Source: an uncultured Prevotellaceae bacterium (GTDB lineage Bacteria; Bacteroidota; Bacteroidia; Bacteroidales; Bacteroidaceae). From it: a DNA stretch of 64,000 bases. The stretch is from the NCBI GenBank assembly GCA_900316355.1, contig ONCQ01000004.1, positions 62,001-126,000 of the forward strand, read 5' to 3'. The position numbers and the translations under genes are program-made. Shown here one piece after another: positions 50,034 to 58,683 of the stretch. Every line of letters starts with the position of its first letter. The stretch's first letter is position 1. The notes beneath the pieces were generated by a model. The model did no database searches and was not told the origin of the DNA. It saw only the letters and a list, made by a program, of their open reading frames with translations.

Positions 50034-50930
50034 TCAGCGCAGGGCATCGACAGCCTCGAAGAGCGCGTCGGCTTCAGAGGGATGGAACCAGTGGATATTG
50101 TCGTCGTGGGCAAACCACGTCATCTGTTTCTTGGCGTACACGCGGGTGTTCTTCTTCATCCGCTCGATGGCGAAGGGGAGCTCCCAGTGGCCGTCGAGGA
50201 CCTCGAACATCTCCTTGTAGCCGACGGTGTTGAGGGCGTTCTCGTGGCGGTGGGGCAGCATCCGGCGGGCTTCCTCAAGGAGGCCATCGGCCACCATCTG
50301 GTCCACGCGCCGGTTGATGCGGTCGAAGAGGTCGGCGCGCTCACGGCGCAAGCCGAACTTGACGATGCGGAAGGGGCGCTCCTTGTGCGTCTCGGTGCGG
50401 AAGCTGGAGAAAGGTTGCCCCGTCTGGTAGCAGACCTCCAGGGCGTGGAGGATGCGCTTGGTGTTCTTGAGATCGACGCGTGCGTAGTAGGCGGGGTCCA
50501 GGAGCTTCAGCTCGGCCTTGAGGGTGTCGGCGCCTTCCGTTTCCAGACGCTGGCGCAGGTGGTCGCGGGTCTCCGGCGTGATGGTGGGGATATCGTCTAT
50601 GCCGTGGCAGACGGCGTCGATGTATAGCATGGAACCTCCGCTAAGGAGGAGGGTGTCGTGGGTCTTGAAGAGCTCGTCGGTGAGCTGCATGACATCGGCC
50701 TCAAAGCGTGCGGCGCTGTAGTAGTCGGTGATGTCGAGGATGCCGATGAAATAGTGGTACGCGCGTGCGAGCTGTTCGGGGGTGGGGGCTGCCGTGCCGA
50801 TGGGCAGGCCTCGGTATATCTGACGGCTGTCGGCATTGATGACGGGGCTGCCGATATGGCGCGCCAGTTCGATGGCGAGTTCCGTCTTGCCTACGGCAGT
50901 GGGACCTATGAGAGCGATGAGGGTCTTCAT
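50034..50930 (-). CDS. miaA: tRNA dimethylallyltransferase
   Basis: A 298-residue cytosolic enzyme that transfers a dimethylallyl group to A37 of tRNAs reading UNN codons. P-loop GPTAVGKTELAIELA at the N terminus, NADSRQIYRGLPIGTAAPT, LLSGGSMLYIDAV, and the C-terminal MKKNTRVYAKKQMTWF motif are all as expected. The open frame extends upstream, but the ATG at 50930 is the family start. Confidence 0.96.
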   Translation of the reverse strand: MKTLIALIGPTAVGKTELAIELARHIGSPVINADSRQIYRGLPIGTAAPTPEQLARAYHYFIGILDITDYYSAARFEADVMQLTDELFKTHDTLLLSGGSMLYIDAVCHGIDDIPTITPETRDHLRQRLETEGADTLKAELKLLDPAYYARVDLKNTKRILHALEVCYQTGQPFSSFRTETHKERPFRIVKFGLRRERADLFDRINRRVDQMVADGLLEEARRMLPHRHENALNTVGYKEMFEVLDGHWELPFAIERMKKNTRVYAKKQMTWFAHDDNIHWFHPSEADALFEAVDALR

Positions 50931-50967
50931 CTTGGGAGGGATTCCCGGCAGGAAAACCGCCGGCGCA

Positions 50968-51537
50968 TTATTCTTCTGCGAAATCGAAGCCTTCAGGGTC
51001 GAGCTCGTCGAGTTCGAAGAGGTCGTCGTCGTCGGGCTCGCGGTCATCATCGTCGAGGCCTTCAGCGGCGAGCGCGGCGGCGTTGAGTTCGGCGAGAAGG
51101 GAGGAGGGGGCGTCTGCGGCGATGGCGGCAGGGGCTTCCTCGATGATGGCGGGGGCTGTGCCGTGGGAGCGGCGGCAGCGGGGGGCATCGATGTGTTTGC
51201 CGTATTCGATGTTGGTGACCTCCAGCAGGAAGCCGCGGTCTTTCTCAGCGTCGAAGACATACATGAGCCGCTGGTTCACATCGTCGATGAGATCGCCGAG
51301 TTCCACCTCGTCCATGGTGTCCTCCTCGTAGCTCTTCTCGGGGATGGCGCGCTCGCGACGCCAGCCGTCGCACATGTAGAAAGTGGCGGGCTTGGACGGC
51401 GTTGCGCTGTCCCATTCGCAGGTCTTGCGGATGAGCTGATGCAGGTCTGCAAAGGTGGCGTCGGACTCTATCTGGAGCTCGATGGCAAAGTCTTCGTATG
51501 CCTCTTCGGGGCTGGCAGCGATAATGGTGTATAGCAT
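50968..51537 (-). CDS. pRiA4b ORF-3/IS1096 TnpR-like protein
   Basis: A 189-residue protein with the pattern of the plasmid pRiA4b ORF-3-like (IS1096 TnpR-like) family: FAIELQIESDATFADLHQLI at the N terminus, then FYMCDGWRRERAIP, YVFDAEKDRGFLLEV and a very acidic tail (DDDDREPDDDDLFELDELD). Despite the name there is no transposon nearby; its start is 1 bp from the lpxA stop, in an envelope and tRNA-modification operon. Function unknown. Confidence 0.8.
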   Translation of the reverse strand: MLYTIIAASPEEAYEDFAIELQIESDATFADLHQLIRKTCEWDSATPSKPATFYMCDGWRRERAIPEKSYEEDTMDEVELGDLIDDVNQRLMYVFDAEKDRGFLLEVTNIEYGKHIDAPRCRRSHGTAPAIIEEAPAAIAADAPSSLLAELNAAALAAEGLDDDDREPDDDDLFELDELDPEGFDFAEE

Positions 51538-51538
51538 A

Positions 51539-52309
51539 TCAATGTACGAATCCGCGTTGCTTAGTATCTTCGATGAAATCGAGGATATATGTGATTTCAG
51601 GTGTCATGGGAAGCTCCTCGCGGATGGTGGCGATGGCATCGGTCAGAGCCATACCGCCCTGGTAGATGATGCGGTAAGCTTCGTGGATGGTGTTGATGGT
51701 ATCGCGCTCGAAGCCGCGACGGCGCAGACCCACGATGTTGAGGCCGTAGTAGGCAGCCGGATGGCGGGCGCAGATGGTGTAGGGGAGCACGCTCTGTGGC
51801 ACGCCCGTGCCGCCGCTGACCATCGTGTAGCCGCCGATGCGGCAGAACTGGTGCACGAGGACGCAAGCCGAGAGGATGGCGTGGTCATCGACGGTGACTT
51901 CGCCGGCGAGCTTCGAGCAGTTGCCGATGATGATGTCGTTGCCGATGACGTCATCGTGGGCGATGTGGGCGCCCTCCATGAACAGGTTGTTGGAGCCTAC
52001 GACGGTCTTGCCCTTGGAGGCGGTGCCGCGGTTGATGGTGACGTTCTCGCGGATTTTGTTGTTATCGCCGATGATGGCTAATGATTCCTCGCCGCGGAAC
52101 TTCAGGTCCTGCGGGATGGCGCTGATGACGGCTCCAGGGAAGAAGATGTTGCCGTTGCCGATGCGTGCGCCGGAGAGGATGGTGACGCTGTTCATGAGCG
52201 TGTTGTTATCTCCAATCTCCACATTCTTGTCGATGTAGCAGAAGGGACCGATTTCCACGTTTTCACCGATCTTGGCAGCGGGGTCTATGTATGCGAGAGG
52301 GGAAATCAT
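51539..52309 (-). CDS. lpxA: UDP-N-acetylglucosamine O-acyltransferase
   Basis: A 256-residue left-handed beta-helix enzyme that performs the first acylation in lipid A synthesis. Hexapeptide repeats fill residues 1-190 (ISPLAYIDPAAKIGENVEIG). The catalytic His lies in FMEGAHIAHDDVIGND. The C-terminal helical domain is present. Normal length. It is 56 bp downstream of lpxC-fabZ, with a ggttgatagttta simple repeat in the gap. Confidence 0.96.
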   Translation of the reverse strand: MISPLAYIDPAAKIGENVEIGPFCYIDKNVEIGDNNTLMNSVTILSGARIGNGNIFFPGAVISAIPQDLKFRGEESLAIIGDNNKIRENVTINRGTASKGKTVVGSNNLFMEGAHIAHDDVIGNDIIIGNCSKLAGEVTVDDHAILSACVLVHQFCRIGGYTMVSGGTGVPQSVLPYTICARHPAAYYGLNIVGLRRRGFERDTINTIHEAYRIIYQGGMALTDAIATIREELPMTPEITYILDFIEDTKQRGFVH

Positions 52310-52312
52310 GAT

Positions 52313-52345
52313 GGTTGATAGTTTATGGTTGATAGTTTAAAGTTG
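52313..52345. repeat. ggttgatagttta direct repeat between lpxC-fabZ and lpxA
   Basis: Two tandem copies of ggttgatagttta followed by an agttgttgatggttt variant. Similar in character to the agtttaaag repeats inside the DUF6057-like gene. Confidence 0.6.
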
Positions 52346-52365
52346 TTGATGGTTTCAACTTTCAA

Positions 52366-53748
52366 CTAATTTTTAATCACCTGTGCCACCAGGTCTGCCT
52401 CCGCGACGACGTTCTCGCCGACAAAGACGTGGCCGCTCATCTGTACGATGTTGTGGCGGAAGGGAGCGGTGAAGTAGGCTTTGAAGAGAAGCGTGTCGCC
52501 CGGCACCACCTTCTGCGTGAACTTGCAGTTGTCGATGCGTAGGAAATAGGTGCTGTAGTCCTCGGGGTGCTCCAGGTTGCTGAGCACGAGGATGCCACCC
52601 GTCTGGGCGAGGGCCTCGATGAGCAGCACGCCGGGCATCACGGGCTCCCCGGGGAAGTGGCCCTGGAAGAAGGGCTCGTTGCCAGTGACATTCTTGATGC
52701 CCACAATGCTTTGTGCGTCCATCTCGATAATCTTATCCACGAAGAGCATCGGGTAGCGATGGGGCAGGAGCTTCTTGATGCGGTTGATGTCCATGAGTGG
52801 CGGACGGTTGACATCGTAGAACGGTGCCTGCACCTTGTGCGTGCGTATCTCCTTGCGCATCAGACGCGCGAACTTGTTGTTGACGGTGTGTCCGGGGCGC
52901 GTGGCGATGATGCGGCCCTTGATGGGCTTGCCGATGAGCGCCATATCGCCGATGATATCGAGGAGTTTGTGGCGCGCGGGCTCGTTCTCCCATTGCAGCG
53001 GCTTGGTCTGCAGGAAGCCCAGCTCCGTGGCGTCGTGGTGGGGGGCACCGATGCGCTTGGCGAGCTTGTCGATTTCTTCCTGTGTCTTCTGGTTCTCGTA
53101 GATGACGATGGCGTTGTCCAGGTCACCGCCTTTGATGAGGCCGGCCTCCAGCATCATCTCCACCTCGCGCACGAAGCAGAAGGTGCGGGCGGGAGCAATC
53201 TCCTGCTCAAAATTCGCCATGTCATCGAGGGTAGCGAACTGGCTGCTCAGCACTTTCGACTGGAAGGCTATCATGGCCGTGATGCTGAACTGCTCGTCGG
53301 GAAGAATGGTGATGCAGCTGCCTTTCTCATCGTCGCGCACCTCGATTTTCTTGTGCACGACGTAGTAGTCCTTGGGCGCGTTCTGCTCCACGACGCCTAC
53401 GTGGCGGATGTTCTCGACATAGATCTCCGCGGAGCCGTCAAGAATAGGCACCTCGGGGCCGTTGACCTGGATGAGGCAGTTGTCAACGCCCAGCGCGTAG
53501 AGGGCCGCGAGGGCGTGCTCCACCGTGCTGCAGCGTGCCTCGCCCTTGGCCAGCACCGTGCCGCGCGTGGTCTCCACCACGTTCTCGGCAACGGCGTCGA
53601 TGATTGGTTCACCGGGGAGGTCGATGCGCTGAATCTTGTAGCCGTAGTTCTCAGGGGCGGGGTTGAAGGTCACGACCAGATTCAGACCTGTGTGCAGGCC
53701 CTTGCCGTGTAGCGTGAAACTGCCGCCTAAAGTATTTTGTTTTAACAT
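52366..53748 (-). CDS. lpxC-fabZ: Bifunctional LpxC deacetylase / FabZ dehydratase
   Basis: A 460-residue fusion typical of Bacteroidetes. The N-terminal part is the zinc deacetylase committing UDP-acyl-GlcNAc to lipid A: LHGKGLHTGLNL, STVEHALAALYALGVDNCL (zinc His), VPILDGSAEIYV and RHKLLDIIGDMALIG (zinc His and Asp). From about residue 315 the FabZ part dehydrates 3-hydroxyacyl-ACP: LPHRYPMLFVDKI and GHFPGEPVMPGVLLIEALAQ, with catalytic His and Glu. It is placed between lpxD and lpxA as expected. Confidence 0.97.
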   Translation of the reverse strand: MLKQNTLGGSFTLHGKGLHTGLNLVVTFNPAPENYGYKIQRIDLPGEPIIDAVAENVVETTRGTVLAKGEARCSTVEHALAALYALGVDNCLIQVNGPEVPILDGSAEIYVENIRHVGVVEQNAPKDYYVVHKKIEVRDDEKGSCITILPDEQFSITAMIAFQSKVLSSQFATLDDMANFEQEIAPARTFCFVREVEMMLEAGLIKGGDLDNAIVIYENQKTQEEIDKLAKRIGAPHHDATELGFLQTKPLQWENEPARHKLLDIIGDMALIGKPIKGRIIATRPGHTVNNKFARLMRKEIRTHKVQAPFYDVNRPPLMDINRIKKLLPHRYPMLFVDKIIEMDAQSIVGIKNVTGNEPFFQGHFPGEPVMPGVLLIEALAQTGGILVLSNLEHPEDYSTYFLRIDNCKFTQKVVPGDTLLFKAYFTAPFRHNIVQMSGHVFVGENVVAEADLVAQVIKN

Positions 53749-53821
53749 ATTCTCAAATTGTAGTGTTTCCTGTATGACATCTCAAACAGGATTTTGTTTA
53801 ATCCATGTCACCCGTCAGTAC

Positions 53822-54871
53822 TCACTTCTCATCTTTCAGCTTCTCTCTCAGCTCCTTCACTTCTTTCTGAAGTTCGCGCAGCTCGGTAGCCATCTCTGGC
53901 AGCGTCTTATAAACGGCAGCGGCGCGCGACCACACTTTCGGGTCGATGGCGGGGTAGCCCATGAGGGTCTGTCCGGGCTTGCGCACATTGCCGGGTACGC
54001 CGCTTTGGGCGCCCACGGTGGTGTGGTCAGCCACGCTGATGTGTCCGGCGATGCCCACCTGACCGGTGAACGTGCACCATTCGCCCACCTTTGTGGAGCC
54101 GGCGATGCCCACTTGTGAGCAGAGCACGGTGTGGCTCTGTATCTCTACGTTGTGGCCCACCTGCACCAGGTTGTCGATCTTCACGCCCTTGTGGATGATG
54201 GTGGCGCCCATCGTGGCGCGGTCCACGCAGGCGTTGGCGCCCAGTTCCACGTCGTCCTCCAGCACGGCGATGCCAATCTGGGGAATCTTCTCGTAGCCGT
54301 CGGGCGTGGGGGCAAAGCCGAAGCCGTCAGCACCCACCACGCTGCCGGCATGGAGGATGCAGCGGTCGCCCACGATGCAGTCGTGATAGACGACACAGTT
54401 GGAATAGAGGATGCAGTCGCTGCCCACCTTGGCATTGGGACCTACGGTGGCATGGGGGTGCAGCTCGGTGCCGTCGCCGATGACGGCATTGTCGCCTACC
54501 GCCGCAAAGGGGGCGAGATAGACGTCCTTGCCAATCTTGGCCGTCGGCGCCACATACGCCAGCGGGTCGATGCCCGTGCGCTTGGGCTTCATACTCTCAT
54601 AGAGCATCAGCAGCTTACCCAGCGCCTCGCGCGGGTTTTCCACGCGGATGAGCGTGGGCTTCACGGGTTGTGCGGGCTGGAAACTGTTGGGCACCAGCAC
54701 CACCGACGAAGCCGTCTGGTAGATGTAGGGCTCGTATTTCGGGTCGGAGAGGAAGGACAATGCGCCTTCCACACCCTCTTCAATCTTGGCAAAGGTATGC
54801 ACGGCTTTCGAGGCGTCGCCTTCGACGGTGCCGTGGAGATGGGTTGCGATTTGTTGAGCGGTGAAATTCAT
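53822..54871 (-). CDS. lpxD: UDP-3-O-(3-hydroxymyristoyl)glucosamine N-acyltransferase
   Basis: A 349-residue enzyme for the third acylation step of lipid A. N-terminal uridine-binding domain (EGALSFLSDPKYEPYIYQT), then a hexapeptide beta-helix with YVAPTAKIGKDVYLAPFAAV and a catalytic His in DNLVQVGHNVEIQSHTVLC, and a C-terminal helix (MATELRELQKEVKELREKL). First gene of the lpx run. Confidence 0.96.
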   Translation of the reverse strand: MNFTAQQIATHLHGTVEGDASKAVHTFAKIEEGVEGALSFLSDPKYEPYIYQTASSVVLVPNSFQPAQPVKPTLIRVENPREALGKLLMLYESMKPKRTGIDPLAYVAPTAKIGKDVYLAPFAAVGDNAVIGDGTELHPHATVGPNAKVGSDCILYSNCVVYHDCIVGDRCILHAGSVVGADGFGFAPTPDGYEKIPQIGIAVLEDDVELGANACVDRATMGATIIHKGVKIDNLVQVGHNVEIQSHTVLCSQVGIAGSTKVGEWCTFTGQVGIAGHISVADHTTVGAQSGVPGNVRKPGQTLMGYPAIDPKVWSRAAAVYKTLPEMATELRELQKEVKELREKLKDEK

Positions 54872-54904
54872 GTGGGCTGTTGAACAATCGTACTATTTGC
54901 GGGG

Positions 54905-54912
54905 CAAAGTTA
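54905..54912 (-). promoter_or_regulatory. Putative -7 box of the lpxD operon
   Basis: The minus strand reads TAACTTTG, a match to TAnnTTTG, 33 bp upstream of the lpxD start. The nearest TTG upstream is about 30 bp away, too far for a typical -33 element. Confidence 0.5.
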
Positions 54913-54983
54913 CAAAAAAAGATAAATGGCACCTATTTTTTGCAAGTTTTTTTGCCTTTGTGCACAAAAAACGACCATTTCTC

Positions 54984-57254
54984 CTACATGACGCCCTTTT
55001 TTCTGCGTCGCAGAGAGTAGATGGCGATGCCGTGGCTGAGCTTCTTGGAGAGGCGCATCGCGCGAGCCTCGGAGGTTAGCCAGCGGCCCAGGTAGTTGAG
55101 GCTGCGGTTGCTGTATTCGAAGTGGGTCTGACGGCGCACCTCGTTGGCGATTTCCGTGGTGCTCAGCCATTCGCACTCGCCCTTGCCGTCGGCCACGGGC
55201 TCAAAGACATCCAGCAGGTACTCCACCTCCGGGCGCTGGTTGGCGAAGGCGGCGTTGTAGGCTTCAATCTGCTGCACCTCCTCGGGCGTGAAGTAGCAGC
55301 GGCGCTGCTGTCCGTAGAGCTCACGCAAGGCCTGGCTGTAGAGCTCCTCATATCGGATGCTACTGCGCAGGTCGATGAGCTGTCCCTCGCGGATCTCTGC
55401 CACGATGAAACGGCGACTTCCGCTGGGGTCGGCCAGCACATCGTTCATGTTCGTCGTAGCGATGAACGAGGCGCGGCGCGGCAATTCGGAGATGGCGCTG
55501 CTGTAGGGGCGGCGCATCTTCACGCTGCTTTTCTGCAGCAGGTTCTTTAGGAAACCCTGCTGCAGCTTCTCGCTGATTTGGTTGAATTCATCGAGGTTGA
55601 TGAGCAGGCTGCTGGTCAGCATACGCTCCACTTCCTGCTTGCTGGAGAAGTCCACCAACTCGCGGTAACCGTCGCCGCGCAGCTCAGGCGGTAGGATGAA
55701 CTGCCCGAAGGTGCTCTTGCCGCAGCCCTGCAGGCCTATCAGCAGCGGCACCACGGCATTGCCGTGGCCGGTGTTAAACTCCTCCCATTGTGCCACCATG
55801 CCCAGGAACCACGTGTGGAACCACTCTCTCCAATGCGGGTTGCGGTTGGGCACGCGGTCAGCCAGCGCGCCGATGTGGTCGGTCTTGCCGTCCCATTTGT
55901 CCTTCACCTCGCGCAGGTAGGCCTGTGCCGTGTTGTAGGAGCGGATGCGCGTGGACCCTAAGAAGCGGCGCATGTCGCGGTCGAAGACCTCGATGCCGTG
56001 CTCGTGGGCTTCCTGGATCATCGTGTTCATCACGCGCGTGTCCAGCGGACGGAAGACATAGCTGTTGGAATGGTTGGGGCGCCACTCCACGCTGTTCGTC
56101 AGCTCGTTGAAGCGCAGGTCGTAGCGCTGGTTCATAAACGCCTGCAGCATCATCGTCAGCTCCTGCATGCCGTGGGGGTGGTTCTTTGTGGGGCGCAGCG
56201 GATGCGCCAGATAGATGCTCTCGGCAATCTCGCGGGCGCGCTCGCGGCTGTCCAAATGTGTAAATGCCCAATACTGCGCCTGATATAGCGTTTCCTCTAT
56301 TGGCATCCCCAATGCGATGCATTCCTCCACGATGAGCGCAAACTGCTCCTCGCCGCATCTCCTCGCCGCCTCGGCATCCTTTCCTCCCTTTCTCTCCGCC
56401 TCGGCATCCATTCCTCCCTTTCTCTTCGCTTCGGCATCCTTTTCTCGGTTTTTCTCCGTTTCTGAATCTTTCCCTCGGCCCCTCTCTGTCTCAGCATCTT
56501 TGTCCGTGTGCTCCTGCCATAGCTCGTTCATCTTCTTCACCGCCAGGGCGAAGCGCATCTCATAGAAATGTCTGGTCTTCGTGCTCGGGACGATAGACTC
56601 CTCACCGTACTCGCGGCTGCGGTCCTGCTTCTCGGCGACGCCCTGTGCCAGATCCTGCGGCTGTATGCGTAGCGCCGATGCCTCGGGGTTGTAGAACGCC
56701 TCGGGGTCCCATGTCCAGCGGAACGTGTCGGAGGGCTCGCCGCTCTTGCTCTTGAGGGGCTTGCCGATGACGGCGCTATAGACTGCGGCGCAACGCTCGT
56801 AGAGCAGGTGGTGGAAGTGGCCGGCCACCGTTGCTTCGCTGGGCAGTGTGCCGTCGGCACATGTGCCGCGCACCAGGATCTTCACGCTCTTGCCGCTGGC
56901 ACCCGTCATGGCGGCCAGCGTCGTGGGCCATGCCGCCACCTTCTGCTTCACCTCCGTGATGCCGTCGTCGTCGAGGTCGCTGACTTCCAGCAGCGCTACA
57001 CCGTTGTAGCGCATCTCCACTTCCCCTGAGCGACGCTTGTGCGCCTCCAGGCCCGGGCAGATGAGCGGCAGGGAGTTCGTGAGTTCAAGTCGAAAGGACG
57101 GTAGAAGCGGGGGGTAAACCGTCCGTAGTGCTTCTACCGTCTCCTTCTTCTTGGCATCATCTCTGATGCGAGCCATCAGCGGCTCCATACCCAAGGTGCT
57201 GACGACTTCTCTCTTACTCCTGATTGTTTTCCTATGAATAGTGCATTTAATCAT
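54984..57254 (-). CDS. VirE-family primase/helicase with internal 10-residue repeats
   Basis: A 756-residue protein. The N terminus resembles the BT4734/VirE_N type (SFRLELTNSLPLICPGLEAHK, GASGKSVKILVRG), thought to be primase-like. The C-terminal half is a VirE/D5-like ATPase: Walker A GLQGCGKSTFGQFIL (K513), Walker B LLINLDEFN, sensor region ATTNMNDVLADPSGSRRF. Such proteins are common in prophages and mobile islands, but no phage or integrase gene is nearby. Residues 252-301 are five 10-residue repeats of the form KDAEAERKGG (56352-56501, 30-bp period). The start at 57254 is preferred because a promoter lies at 57278-57309, inside the longer frame. Confidence 0.85.
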   Translation of the reverse strand: MIKCTIHRKTIRSKREVVSTLGMEPLMARIRDDAKKKETVEALRTVYPPLLPSFRLELTNSLPLICPGLEAHKRRSGEVEMRYNGVALLEVSDLDDDGITEVKQKVAAWPTTLAAMTGASGKSVKILVRGTCADGTLPSEATVAGHFHHLLYERCAAVYSAVIGKPLKSKSGEPSDTFRWTWDPEAFYNPEASALRIQPQDLAQGVAEKQDRSREYGEESIVPSTKTRHFYEMRFALAVKKMNELWQEHTDKDAETERGRGKDSETEKNREKDAEAKRKGGMDAEAERKGGKDAEAARRCGEEQFALIVEECIALGMPIEETLYQAQYWAFTHLDSRERAREIAESIYLAHPLRPTKNHPHGMQELTMMLQAFMNQRYDLRFNELTNSVEWRPNHSNSYVFRPLDTRVMNTMIQEAHEHGIEVFDRDMRRFLGSTRIRSYNTAQAYLREVKDKWDGKTDHIGALADRVPNRNPHWREWFHTWFLGMVAQWEEFNTGHGNAVVPLLIGLQGCGKSTFGQFILPPELRGDGYRELVDFSSKQEVERMLTSSLLINLDEFNQISEKLQQGFLKNLLQKSSVKMRRPYSSAISELPRRASFIATTNMNDVLADPSGSRRFIVAEIREGQLIDLRSSIRYEELYSQALRELYGQQRRCYFTPEEVQQIEAYNAAFANQRPEVEYLLDVFEPVADGKGECEWLSTTEIANEVRRQTHFEYSNRSLNYLGRWLTSEARAMRLSKKLSHGIAIYSLRRRKKGVM

Positions 57255-57277
57255 GCGCCAAACCTCTCTTTCTGCGA

Positions 57278-57309
57278 CAAAGGTATGATAATCCTTCCAA
57301 CTGTGCAAA
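57278..57309 (-). promoter_or_regulatory. Promoter of the VirE-type gene
   Basis: Minus strand TTTG (57306-57309), 20 bp, then TACCTTTG (57278-57285): an excellent match to the Bacteroidetes promoter. The predicted transcript begins near 57271, so translation must start at 57254 or later. Confidence 0.75.
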
Positions 57310-57548
57310 TATTTTCACCAAAAAATGCTTCTTTGATGTAAAAATCTTGCATTATACATTTCATTTATCCACCTTTCTTTCTTATGTTCCACCCATATAA
57401 CTTTCTGTGTATAAATTATTCCATTCCTATCAGGTGGACATTCCTCTATTTTCTTAAACCCTATGTGATTTTCCTATTTCTCCTTCTTTTACATATTTTT
57501 TCCTACCTTCCACATACTTTTTCTCCTCCTCCACAAGCCTTTGTCAAG

Positions 57549-57675
57549 AAGGATGCATCCTTATGTCCATAAGGACGTGTCCTTCTCGCCATAAGGACAC
57601 GTCCTTTAAGCATTTGCCACCAGTGGCAAATCCCATCACACCATGCTCTTACGCCTTGTCCCACCAGTGGGACAA
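57549..57675. repeat. Array of palindromes at exact 22-bp spacing with changing arms
   Basis: Five palindromes share one centre-to-centre spacing though their arms differ: aaggatgcatcctt (centre 57555.5), aaggacgtgtcctt (57577.5), aaggacacgtcctt (57599.5), atttgccaccagtggcaaat (57621.5) and ttgtcccaccagtgggacaa (57665.5). The slot at 57643.5 holds only a 4-bp CATG. The fourth unit matches the array at 5119-5183. It lies 3' of the lipoprotein gene ending at 57739, beyond that gene's terminator, within the 484-bp gap before the VirE start. The remainder of the gap (57310-57548) is T-rich with no other feature I can support. Confidence 0.85.
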
Positions 57676-57680
57676 CAAAA

Positions 57681-57715
57681 AGCCCCACGCTCTTCCTTGC
57701 GGAAGCCGTGGGGCT
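57681..57715 (-). terminator. Intrinsic terminator after the 57739-58602 gene
   Basis: Stem agccccacg (57681-57689) with cgtggggct (57707-57715), extended by an inner cttcc/ggaag pair; on the minus strand it is followed directly by TTTTTGTTG. It lies 23 bp past the gene's stop. Confidence 0.85.
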
Positions 57716-57738
57716 GATGAGTAGTGATATGCCCGGGG

Positions 57739-58602
57739 TTAGCGACCCATACCTTTCACGAGGAAGGTGTAGATGTCACTCTCCTGGTTGTTGGTCTCGG
57801 GGACGCCCGATACCTTGATGACACCGAGAGCTGTTGCCCTTTTGGCTGCTTCATCAACGGTGCCGACGAGGATGATGTCGCCGACGGTGATGTTGTTGAT
57901 GAATGTCTTTACATCGCCTACGTTATAGCGATCTCTGAATGCATTCAGGACGCTGTTGTACTTGGCATTGGTGTAGTCAAAATGATTCACCCTTACCATG
58001 CGTATGTTTGGAGCCAAGGTGCGGATGGCCTTGGAGGAGGCAGTACCTGCATCCTTGTCGTAGGAGATGACGACATGGTGATGCTTGACATCGGTGTCGT
58101 TGCCGGTGTTGATAGCTGTAGCCTTGCCGCCGGAGAAGTAGAGGGCGTTGTTGGCTCCCAAAGTCGGGTTCTCCCAGAGATTGAAGGATGTTTCCGTCAG
58201 CGTGTAGTCGGCAGCGAAAACTTTCAGATACTTGGTGCCCGTCCATTCATCACCGATGGAATTGGTTACTGTAGCTCGGAGCTGAACTTCAAGGACGGAG
58301 TCGGGAAATACGGGGAGAAGGAAATCGTATTCCATTTTCTTCCGCGTTCCGCTTAATTCTATGGTTTCAAGCTTCGTTTCGCCATTGTAACCGTCGCGAG
58401 ATGAAATGACCAACTTTTCAAGGGTTCCCTGAGGCGAGTTGATGTCCATCTTGAAGAAATAATGTCGTCCGCCGAGTACGCTGTCTGCTTTAGCCCAGTC
58501 TGCTATAATATATACGGGAGATTCATCCTCTTTATTATCGGAACAAGCCCAGTTGAAAGCGCCCAAGAGGATGATGGCTAAGAGGGGAAAGAATTTCTTC
58601 AT
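57739..58602 (-). CDS. Lipoprotein of unknown function
   Basis: A 287-residue exported lipoprotein (lipobox FNWAC, then an acidic DNKEDE sorting-like segment typical of surface lipoproteins in Bacteroidetes). The mature part is beta-rich: an Ig-like first half (LEKLVISSRDGYNG, VQLRATVTNSIGDEW) and a second half with conserved-looking LYFSGGKATAINTG and GDIILVGTVDEAAKRATALG. I do not recognise the family. It has its own terminator on the 3' side and another (of the neighbouring gene's transcript) upstream at 58629-58662, so it is probably monocistronic. Confidence 0.78.
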   Translation of the reverse strand: MKKFFPLLAIILLGAFNWACSDNKEDESPVYIIADWAKADSVLGGRHYFFKMDINSPQGTLEKLVISSRDGYNGETKLETIELSGTRKKMEYDFLLPVFPDSVLEVQLRATVTNSIGDEWTGTKYLKVFAADYTLTETSFNLWENPTLGANNALYFSGGKATAINTGNDTDVKHHHVVISYDKDAGTASSKAIRTLAPNIRMVRVNHFDYTNAKYNSVLNAFRDRYNVGDVKTFINNITVGDIILVGTVDEAAKRATALGVIKVSGVPETNNQESDIYTFLVKGMGR

Positions 58603-58628
58603 TTGTCTGTTGTGTGTGAAAACTCTAA

Positions 58629-58662
58629 AATCCCGCCCTCTTCAGAGCGAAAGGGCGGGATT
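58629..58662 (-). terminator. Intrinsic terminator after the 58684-59208 gene
   Basis: Stem aatcccgccc (58629-58638) pairs with gggcgggatt (58653-58662); the minus-strand product ends GGGCGGGATTTTAG, giving a short U-run. It is 21 bp past the stop of the gene at 58684-59208. Confidence 0.82.
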
Positions 58663-58683
58663 AAAGAAATGGTGTAGATGGGA

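Noticed and set aside
57549-57675. Considered as a CRISPR array because of regular spacing
   Set aside because: The repeated units differ in sequence, there are no unique spacers of 30 bp or more, and no cas genes are present.
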